64,000 nucleotides of DNA from Bacteroidia bacterium (GTDB lineage Bacteria; Bacteroidota; Bacteroidia; Flavobacteriales_E; Vicingaceae). The first letter of the stretch is position 1; every line of letters starts with the position of its first letter. Position numbers and translations under genes: made by a program. Shown here one piece after another: positions 56,665 through 64,000 of the stretch. The stretch covers positions 1-64,000 of the forward strand of contig JAUIMG010000001.1 of NCBI GenBank assembly GCA_030433355.1. Direction: 5' to 3'. Under the pieces are notes generated by a model. The model was not told the origin of the DNA, ran no database searches, and saw nothing but the letters and a program-made list of their open reading frames with translations.

Positions 56665-56694
56665 TTGGCACAAAATGTGATTTGCTGTGTCCAA
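56665..56694. promoter_or_regulatory. Inverted repeat upstream of groES
   Basis: TTGGCACA and TGTGTCCAA are complementary apart from one extra base and lie 13 nt apart, ending 26 bp before the groES start. This would suit an operator overlapping the promoter of the chaperonin operon. It is not the CIRCE element, which I did not find here. Confidence 0.35.
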
Positions 56695-56720
56695 ATATTT
56701 TTAACTTAAAATAAAATTCA

Positions 56721-56996
56721 ATGTCAGTAAATGTAAAACCTTTAGCAGATAGAGTTCTAGTTGAACCAGCTGCTGCAGAAGAAAAAACTGCGGGTGGAAT
56801 AATTATTCCTGATACAGCTAAGGAGAAACCGCAAAGAGGAAAAATAGTTGCTGTAGGTAGTGGTACAAAAGATGAGCCGTTAACCGTAAAAGTAGGAGAT
56901 AATGTTCTTTATGGGAAGTACGCAGGTACTGAACTAAGTATAGAAGGACATGATTATTTGATCATGAAAGAGTCAGATATATTCGCAATAGTTTAA
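56721..56996 (+). CDS. groES: Co-chaperonin GroES
   Basis: GroES caps the GroEL ring during protein folding in the cytoplasm. At 91 residues it has the normal length. The family signature [33 protein letters not shown] includes the mobile loop ([11 protein letters not shown]). [25 protein letters not shown] closes the domain. It lies 20 bp before groEL and is the first gene of the two-gene operon. The 107 bp between the secG terminator and its start contain an inverted repeat that may control it. Confidence 0.97.
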   Translation: MSVNVKPLADRVLVEPAAAEEKTAGGIIIPDTAKEKPQRGKIVAVGSGTKDEPLTVKVGDNVLYGKYAGTELSIEGHDYLIMKESDIFAIV

Positions 56997-57010
56997 TTCA
57001 AAAAAATTAA

Positions 57011-58666
<1,656 letters not shown>

Positions 58667-58682
58667 AACCCAAACCAAGACC

Positions 58683-58720
58683 AAATAAAAAGCCCGGCTA
58701 ACTAGCCGGGCTTTTTATTT
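58683..58720. terminator. Bidirectional intrinsic terminator (groEL / yqeY-like gene)
   Basis: An A-rich arm, AGCCCGGCTA, the central AC and TAGCCGGGCT with a T-rich arm form a complementary structure of 18 bp per side. The practical stem is the GC-rich AGCCCGGC/GCCGGGCT with loop TAACTA. T-runs on both strands make it suitable for ending both groEL and the convergent gene at 58734-59180. Confidence 0.92.
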
Positions 58721-58733
58721 ATGTTTAGCTTAT

Positions 58734-59180
58734 CTAAGCTAGTTTTGCTTTTACCAAATCGGCAATCATTTTCCCATCTGCTCTACCAGCAGTTTTCTTA
58801 TTAACCATTCCCATCACCTTACCCATATCTGCCATCGAAGAAGCTCCGGTAGTACTTACCACTTCGTCTACTATAGTTTTCACTTCGTTTTCAGTTAACT
58901 GTTGAGGTAAATAAGCTTCAATAACTTTTATTTGCTCTTCTTCTGGTTCAGCTAAGTCTATTCTTCCTTCAGTGCGAAAGATAGCTGCAGCATCCTTTCT
59001 TTGCTTTACTAACTTTTGTAATAATTTCATACCTGCTTCTTCCGAGTCGTCTCCACCACCCTTTTCTGTTGCAGAGACTAGCAAAGCAGATTTAATAGCC
59101 CTCAAAGCTTCTAATTTAGATTTGTCTTTAGCCTTCATTGCAGCTTTTATATCTTCGTTAATTCTATCCGTTAAGCTCAT
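58734..59180 (-). CDS. GatB/YqeY domain-containing protein
   Basis: This 148-residue protein of the YqeY family has MSLTDRINEDIKAAMKAKDKSKLEALRAIKSAL at the N-terminus. The central LLQKLVKQRKDAAAIF and the C-terminal segment MADMGKVMGMVNKKTAGRADGKMIADLVKAKL are also diagnostic. This domain is also found at the C-terminus of GatB, where it binds tRNA; the free-standing protein may affect tRNA-dependent amidation, but its role is not established. It is downstream of ftsZ on the same strand with a terminator hairpin between them, so it is probably transcribed on its own. It faces groEL across the shared terminator. Confidence 0.92.
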   Translation of the reverse strand: MSLTDRINEDIKAAMKAKDKSKLEALRAIKSALLVSATEKGGGDDSEEAGMKLLQKLVKQRKDAAAIFRTEGRIDLAEPEEEQIKVIEAYLPQQLTENEVKTIVDEVVSTTGASSMADMGKVMGMVNKKTAGRADGKMIADLVKAKLA

Positions 59181-59212
59181 TTTATTTTTTTTACAAATAT
59201 CTGATTCTTATA

Positions 59213-59241
59213 TAAAAAAAGAGGTGCAAATAATGCACCTC
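59213..59241 (-). terminator. Intrinsic terminator after ftsZ
   Basis: On the minus strand GAGGTGCA, loop TTATT, TGCACCTC form a perfect 8-bp stem followed by seven T. It begins 28 bp after the ftsZ stop codon and would end the murC-ftsQ-ftsA-ftsZ transcript. Confidence 0.88.
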
Positions 59242-59269
59242 CACCCCTTTTATGATATAGTATTAACCA

Positions 59270-60814
59270 CTAATCCACATTATCATGCAAGAAGCTATTG
59301 TTTTGCTTTAAAGAAGTTTTATTGTCCTCATCTTCTCCAAGTGTATATCTTGAAACATTGGATTCTGATGAATGAGGTGTATCATCTAATTTAATGTTAC
59401 GTCTCTTATAAGCAGGCTCTTTTTCTAATTCATTTATCCCACCTGGCACTCTCATTTTATGACTAAGTGCTTTTAATTTACTTATCCTATCTTGACTCTT
59501 CTTAAGTTGGTCTTCTTCATTTATTGAACCTCTTCCCTCTTCAGCTTCTTTCTTATTCATAGATAATGAATCGTCTGAATTTTGACTATTTTCGTCATCT
59601 GATGAAACTTCATCATCTAAATTAAACCTCTTAATGGTAGGCTGCGAAGAGTGACTATCAAAATCATCCTTAGGCCTTATTTCAAACTCAAAGCTTTTCT
59701 GCTCTTCTTTATTTTTTAAAAATGGCTCGTCTAAAGATTCTGACTCCTCTTCAACAACTTCGTTCTCTAAAGATTGTGTAATATCGGTATTGACCTCATC
59801 ATTCAAGTTTCTTACTACCTTTTCTACTCTTTTCTCTAAGTTAAAGCCTGTTGGTTCAGAAGTACCAAAACCTGTAGCTATGATAGTAACACTAATCTTA
59901 TTTCCTAAAGACTCATCTACTCCATTACCCCAAATAATATCTGCAGTGTTGCCAGATTCATTTTGAATATACTCTGTTATTTCGTCTATTTCATCCATCG
60001 AGACCTCTTCCTCTCCAGATGTAATGTTTAAAAGGATGTAATTTGCTCCAGTAATATCGTTATCGTTCAATAATGGACTTGCTAATGCCTGACTTACTGC
60101 CTTAACTGCTCTTCCTTCTCCTTCAGCTGCAGCAGAACCCATAATAGCGGTTCCTCCGTCTTTCATCACAGTTTTAACATCTTCGAAGTCAACATTTATA
60201 TAACCTGCAACCGTAATAATCTCTGCTATACCTTTTGCTGCAACAGTTAAGATGTCATCTGCTTTTGAGAATGCCTCCGATATTTTTAAATTACCATGCA
60301 TTTCTCTCAACTTATCGTTACAAATTACTAAAAGAGTATCTACATTATCTCTTAAGCCTGCTAGACCTTCGTCTGCTTGCATCTTTCGTCTTCTTCCTTC
60401 AAAGGTGAAAGGCACTGTTACAATTCCAACGGTTAAGATCCCCATTTCTCTAGCTGTTTGAGCTATAATTGGAGCGGCTCCTGTTCCTGTTCCACCACCC
60501 ATTCCGGCGGTAATAAATACCATCTGAGTATTCTTTTCGAAAAGCTCTTTAAGCTCATCAATGTTTTCAATGGCTGCATTTTTACCAACCTCAGGATTTG
60601 AACCTGCACCTCTTCCTTCCGTTAGGGTTGAGCCTAATTGAATCTTATTTGGAATAGGACTTTGATCTAAAGCTTGTTGGTCTGTATTGCAAATAATGAA
60701 ATTTACGCCAGTTATCCCTTGCTGGTACATGTGGTTAACTGCATTACTTCCACCACCTCCAACACCGATAACTTTAATAATTGATGACTGATCTTTTGGC
60801 AAATCAAATTTCAT
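59270..60814 (-). CDS. ftsZ: Cell division protein FtsZ
   Basis: FtsZ is the tubulin-like GTPase that forms the division ring. The 514-residue protein has the GTP-binding GGGGSNAVNHM near 19-29, the tubulin signature GGGTGTG at 106-112 and the T7-loop region NVDFEDVKTVM. A variable acidic linker of roughly 130 residues comes next. The C-terminal conserved peptide EPAYKRRNIKLDD at about 466-478 binds FtsA. A further tail of about 36 residues follows that peptide, and it is longer than in many bacteria. It lies 23 bp after ftsA in the division cluster and is followed by an intrinsic terminator. Confidence 0.97.
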   Translation of the reverse strand: MKFDLPKDQSSIIKVIGVGGGGSNAVNHMYQQGITGVNFIICNTDQQALDQSPIPNKIQLGSTLTEGRGAGSNPEVGKNAAIENIDELKELFEKNTQMVFITAGMGGGTGTGAAPIIAQTAREMGILTVGIVTVPFTFEGRRRKMQADEGLAGLRDNVDTLLVICNDKLREMHGNLKISEAFSKADDILTVAAKGIAEIITVAGYINVDFEDVKTVMKDGGTAIMGSAAAEGEGRAVKAVSQALASPLLNDNDITGANYILLNITSGEEEVSMDEIDEITEYIQNESGNTADIIWGNGVDESLGNKISVTIIATGFGTSEPTGFNLEKRVEKVVRNLNDEVNTDITQSLENEVVEEESESLDEPFLKNKEEQKSFEFEIRPKDDFDSHSSQPTIKRFNLDDEVSSDDENSQNSDDSLSMNKKEAEEGRGSINEEDQLKKSQDRISKLKALSHKMRVPGGINELEKEPAYKRRNIKLDDTPHSSESNVSRYTLGEDEDNKTSLKQNNSFLHDNVD

Positions 60815-60837
60815 AATATTGAGTTTTTATTGATTTA

Positions 60838-62124
60838 TTATTCTTCATCTTCTTCGAAGAATTGTTTTCCTTTTTTTAACATGCTTTGTAAAAAGCCACT
60901 TTTTGTTTTATCTCCTTGTCTTACCTTAATGGTTTCTTCATCTACTTTTACTCTTCCTTTCTGCTTATCCAACTTCTCAAAACCTTTCAGAATAAGACCT
61001 ATACCTGTAGCATACATTGGACTTGTAACCTCTTTAGGGTTTCCCTGAGCTAAATACTCATTTGGATATCCTATTCTGGTATCCATTCCCGTTACAAACT
61101 CAAAGAGCTGCCTTATATGCTTCATTTGAGACCCACCACCAGTAATAACCATACCGGCAATGAGTTTATTCTCATATCCGCTGTTTTTTATTTCGTAATA
61201 AATATGTTCTATTATTTCTTCTAGTCTAGCTTGAATAATATGGGAGAGATTTTTAATAGATATTTCTTTAGGATCTCTGCCGCGAAGCCCTGGAATGGAA
61301 ACTATTTCATTCTCTTGACTCTCATTAGCTAAAGCGGAGCCGAATTTTATTTTCAGCAACTCTGCTTGATTCTTAATGATACTGCAGCCTTCTTTAATAT
61401 CTTCGGTTATCACATTTCCACCAAATGGAATTACTGCTGTATGTCTAATAATACCATCTTGAAAAATGGCTAAATCTGTAGTTCCTCCTCCAATATCTAC
61501 CAATACTACACCTGCCTCTTTTTCCTCTTCACTTAGGGTTGCAGCAGCAGAAGCTATTGGCTCAAGAATAACGTCCTGAACTTCTAGGTTGGCCTTATGA
61601 ACGCACTTATGTATATTTTTTGCAGCAGCAACTTGTCCGGTAATAATATGAAAATTAGCTTCTAAACGAATACCTGACATCCCAATAGGGTCTTTGATGC
61701 CTTGTTCATTATCTACAATAAATTCTTGAGGTAACACATCAATTATTTCTTCACCAGGAAGAGTAACCAATTTAAACATATCGTTTATCAGCAAGTCAAT
61801 ATCCTCTTGTGCAATTTCATCATCCAAGGTATTTCTCATTTTAATACCTCTATGCTGCAAACTCTTAATATGCTGACCTGCTATACCAACATTTACAATC
61901 CTTACATCAACACCTGATTTTTCTTCAGCTTGCTCAACAGCAGTTCTTATAGATTGCACTGTCTTCTCAATATTAGCAACCACCCCTCTAGAAACACCGA
62001 GTGAGTCTGACTTACCCATTCCTAATATCTCCAGCTTGCCATGTTCGTTCTTTCGACCAACCATGGCGACAATCTTAGTAGTCCCTATGTCTAAACCTAC
62101 AACTATATCGTTGGCAGCTTCCAT
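60838..62124 (-). CDS. ftsA: Cell division protein FtsA
   Basis: FtsA is the actin-like ATPase that anchors FtsZ to the membrane. The 428-residue protein has the phosphate-1 motif VVGLDIGTTKIVAMVGR, the SHS2 (1C) domain (VRIVNVGIAGQHIKSLQHRG), and VVLVDIGGGTTDLAIFQDG. The adenosine motif is GMVITGGGSQMKHI. The C-terminus ends in a basic/hydrophobic amphipathic stretch (SGFLQSMLKKGKQFFEEDEE), the usual membrane-targeting helix. It starts 2 bp after ftsQ stops and precedes ftsZ, as in the classical dcw cluster order. Confidence 0.96.
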   Translation of the reverse strand: MEAANDIVVGLDIGTTKIVAMVGRKNEHGKLEILGMGKSDSLGVSRGVVANIEKTVQSIRTAVEQAEEKSGVDVRIVNVGIAGQHIKSLQHRGIKMRNTLDDEIAQEDIDLLINDMFKLVTLPGEEIIDVLPQEFIVDNEQGIKDPIGMSGIRLEANFHIITGQVAAAKNIHKCVHKANLEVQDVILEPIASAAATLSEEEKEAGVVLVDIGGGTTDLAIFQDGIIRHTAVIPFGGNVITEDIKEGCSIIKNQAELLKIKFGSALANESQENEIVSIPGLRGRDPKEISIKNLSHIIQARLEEIIEHIYYEIKNSGYENKLIAGMVITGGGSQMKHIRQLFEFVTGMDTRIGYPNEYLAQGNPKEVTSPMYATGIGLILKGFEKLDKQKGRVKVDEETIKVRQGDKTKSGFLQSMLKKGKQFFEEDEE

Positions 62125-62126
62125 AT

Positions 62127-62921
62127 TTATTTTCTTTTAGTACAAACTATTTGCTTACTAAACCTCAGGTCAATTTTACTATACTCATTCCAGCCTGTCT
62201 TACTAAGGCCTTTATCGTAGAACAATTTTAACTTGTTAAACTTTCGAGCAATATCGACGGTTTCTCCCATTACAATTCTATGATTTCCAATTCGTGGAAT
62301 CAATTCAAACTCAGATTCTTTATTAACATGCAACTGTTCAATCTGAGCCTTCCAAAACTCATCCTTACTAATAAAATAGGCTAGTTCATAGATATTATCG
62401 ACAATAACTTGACTAGCTATTGAATCAGGTATTTCTTTGGTATTCCATCTACTTAAACGATAAAAACTATCGTTAAAAGCACCTGTAACTACCATAACCC
62501 TTGATGTGTAGTTCGAACTAGTAGGCATTAAATACCCGCTTGAGTCTATATAAAAACTTTCTCCCAACTTATTGATTATTCGAACTATAGGTGTACGCTG
62601 TTGAATAGCAATATTGAGCTTGCCATCAAGTGTTTTATAAACCTCTGTAGAGGCAATCGCAGGATGATTTTTGAGCTTATACTCTAAACTTTCTAAATTA
62701 ATCTCGCGCAATAATTTACCAACTACAGTGTCCATTTCATGATAGACCATTAAATCAATATCCGACTCCTCTATGAAGTAATTGCCATTAGAATGATCTA
62801 TCTCAATGTTTATCTCTTTACATATTTGACTATTTAATTCTTTTTCTGAGAAGCCCAGAATCGCACCAATAACAGTCAAAACCAAGAACAAAAGGACAAT
62901 ATTTAATATTTTTTGCTTCAT
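62127..62921 (-). CDS. ftsQ: Cell division protein FtsQ
   Basis: FtsQ is the bitopic divisome protein that links cytoplasmic and periplasmic division proteins. The 264-residue protein has one N-terminal membrane helix (ILNIVLLFLVLTVIGAILGF). A periplasmic region like POTRA/FtsQ follows (INLESLEYKLKNHPAIASTEVYKTLDGKLNIAIQQRTPIVRI), with the later YIDSSGYLMP. Sequence conservation in this family is low, so recognition rests on topology plus position between murC and ftsA. The start ATG overlaps the murC stop by 4 bp (ATGA), indicating coupling. Confidence 0.9.
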   Translation of the reverse strand: MKQKILNIVLLFLVLTVIGAILGFSEKELNSQICKEINIEIDHSNGNYFIEESDIDLMVYHEMDTVVGKLLREINLESLEYKLKNHPAIASTEVYKTLDGKLNIAIQQRTPIVRIINKLGESFYIDSSGYLMPTSSNYTSRVMVVTGAFNDSFYRLSRWNTKEIPDSIASQVIVDNIYELAYFISKDEFWKAQIEQLHVNKESEFELIPRIGNHRIVMGETVDIARKFNKLKLFYDKGLSKTGWNEYSKIDLRFSKQIVCTKRK

Positions 62922-64000
62922 GCGTAATAATCAATTATAGGTTCTACCATGGTGTCAATATCTCCTGCACCTGCTGTTACCAATAAATCCACATTTCTAC
63001 TTTTTAGAATATTCATTAGCTGTGCTTTTTGGCAAATCGGTACACCTTCTTTATTAACCTTCGCACTTAACCACCTCGAATCTATCCCTTCAATAGGCAG
63101 TTCCCTGGCTGGATATATCTCGAGTAAAATGAGCTCATCACATGTGGCTAAAACCTCTCCAAATTCCTCTCCAAAATCTTTAGTTCTGCTAAACAAATGA
63201 GGTTGAAAAACCATAGTGATTTTCCTAGTAGGATAAAGTTGCCTGATAGATTTAATAAGAGATTCTAACTCCTTTGGATGATGCGCGTAATCATCAATAT
63301 AAACGAATTCTGAGGTATTAATATGCACATCAAATCTTCGTTGCACGCCTCTAAAACTAGATAAAGCCTCCTTAATTATTTTCTGATCTACCCCAACAGC
63401 TAAAGCAACTGAAGCCGCAACAGCTGCATTTTCAACATTATGAATACCTGGTAATCCACAAACTAAATTTTCAATAAGCTTACCTTCTTGTTTCAAGTCA
63501 AAAACATAGTTGCCGCTCTCAATTCTAATACGTTCAATAGATACTTCTGCCTTATCCTCTTCTATGGCATACTCCTTTATGCTGACATCATTTTTAGAAT
63601 TTAACCTCTCTGCAATACCAAAATGCGAGAACAGCTTTCCTTTGACTACTATTTGGTCTATCAACTTGCTATAAGTATCTAATAAATCTTTCTCCGACTC
63701 ATAGATATCTAAATGATCTAAATCAACAGAGCTTACTACTAAAATATTTGGGTGAAGTTGCAGGAAAGAACGATCAAATTCATCTGCTTCTGTTAGCATA
63801 ATTTCTGCCTCCGGATCTAATATTAAATTGGTACCAAAGTCTCTAGAAATTCCACCTAAAAATGCGTTAAATTTTTTATTGCCCTTTTTCAATAGATGGG
63901 CAATCATAGAAGTTATGGTAGTTTTCCCATGTGTTCCTGCTACTGCTATTGTAAAAATACCTTTACTAAGTAGGCCTAGTACTTCCGCTCTTTTTAAGCA
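62918..64000 (-). CDS. murC: UDP-N-acetylmuramate-L-alanine ligase, 5' end beyond window
   Basis: MurC adds L-alanine to UDP-MurNAc in peptidoglycan synthesis. The frame is open to the right edge at 64000, so about 360 codons of the C-terminal and central parts are visible and the N-terminal Rossmann domain is missing. The ATP-binding loop AVAGTHGKTTITSMIAHLL lies at about 63890-63950. Further motifs are ILDPEAEIMLTEADEFDRSFLQLHPNI written in part, GLPGIHNVENAAVAASVA, FRGVQRRFDVH, YIDDYAHHPKEL and VFQPHLFSRTKDF. An apparent ATG at 63907 is internal and not the start. It leads the ftsQ-ftsA-ftsZ genes. Confidence 0.95.
   Translation of the reverse strand, partial: CLKRAEVLGLLSKGIFTIAVAGTHGKTTITSMIAHLLKKGNKKFNAFLGGISRDFGTNLILDPEAEIMLTEADEFDRSFLQLHPNILVVSSVDLDHLDIYESEKDLLDTYSKLIDQIVVKGKLFSHFGIAERLNSKNDVSIKEYAIEEDKAEVSIERIRIESGNYVFDLKQEGKLIENLVCGLPGIHNVENAAVAASVALAVGVDQKIIKEALSSFRGVQRRFDVHINTSEFVYIDDYAHHPKELESLIKSIRQLYPTRKITMVFQPHLFSRTKDFGEEFGEVLATCDELILLEIYPARELPIEGIDSRWLSAKVNKEGVPICQKAQLMNILKSRNVDLLVTAGAGDIDTMVEPIIDYYA

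Noticed and set aside
56665-56685. TTGGCAC...TTTGCT upstream of groES as a sigma-54 (-24/-12) promoter
   Set aside because: The gap between TGGCAC and TTGC is 10 nt instead of the required 5, half a helical turn out of phase.

Overview
The window is a contiguous piece of chromosome from a low-GC member of the Bacteroidota, most like Flavobacteriales. The evidence is: a complete gliding/type IX secretion (T9SS) core operon (porP/sprF, gldK, gldL, gldM, gldN) plus PorU- and PorV-type genes; a T9SS-type C-terminal sorting domain on a secreted nuclease; a DUF5686 outer-membrane protein; lipoproteins with Bacteroidota-style lipoboxes; a tRNA gene without an encoded CCA; and the typical neighbourhoods topA / arginase-family gene / gldKLMN and kdsD-tatC-DUF5686-lptB. 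Coding density is very high. Several convergent pairs share or interlock their stop codons.

Layout. 1-5630: the 5' part of a giant secreted protein built from repeated MAM-like and CARDB-like modules, cut off by the window edge. 5779-8459: trxB, then a 660-bp intergenic region with tRNA-Pro(GGG), a 32-nt direct repeat that copies the tRNA 5' end, and a GC-rich structured insert, then two small lipoproteins. 8517-14406: ComM-like ATPase, TonB-C-like protein, gmhA, a small secreted protein and a DsbD with a duplicated N-terminal domain. 14444-17736: a pabB - tilS - queuosine-precursor-transporter operon whose last gene carries an in-frame amber stop. 17782-22650: GreA/B-like protein, lipid A-type acyltransferase, TspO-like protein, hemH, lnt. 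22711-31327: T9SS-exported endonuclease I, a beta-barrel protein, a PorU-type sortase and PorV. 31489-37512: pssA-purS on the plus strand, facing the envelope operon kdsD-tatC-DUF5686-lptB. 37598-42401: recQ, an ABC-F ATPase, an alpha/beta hydrolase and a strong bidirectional terminator. 42418-51941: gldN, gldM, gldL, gldK, porP/sprF, an arginase-fold protein lacking its metal ligands, and topA. 52164-56613: miaB, a sigma-54 activator, lptE, a TPR-like protein and secG in a tightly coupled operon ending in a terminator. 56721-58720: groES-groEL and a bidirectional terminator. 58734-64000: a yqeY-like gene, then the division cluster ftsZ-ftsA-ftsQ-murC (murC truncated by the window edge).

How the genes work together. 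Much of the window serves the cell envelope. LPS is supplied by gmhA, kdsD, the acyltransferase, lptB and lptE. Lipoprotein maturation uses lnt, protein export uses secG and tatC, and periplasmic redox uses dsbD. The T9SS carries cargo such as the nuclease and perhaps the giant repeat protein to the surface. Cell division genes follow at the right edge. I saw no phage, transposase, CRISPR array or obvious genomic island. The features most worth a second look are the broken queuosine-precursor transporter, the metal-ligand-less arginase homologue beside the T9SS operon, the giant modular surface protein and the tRNA-derived direct repeat.
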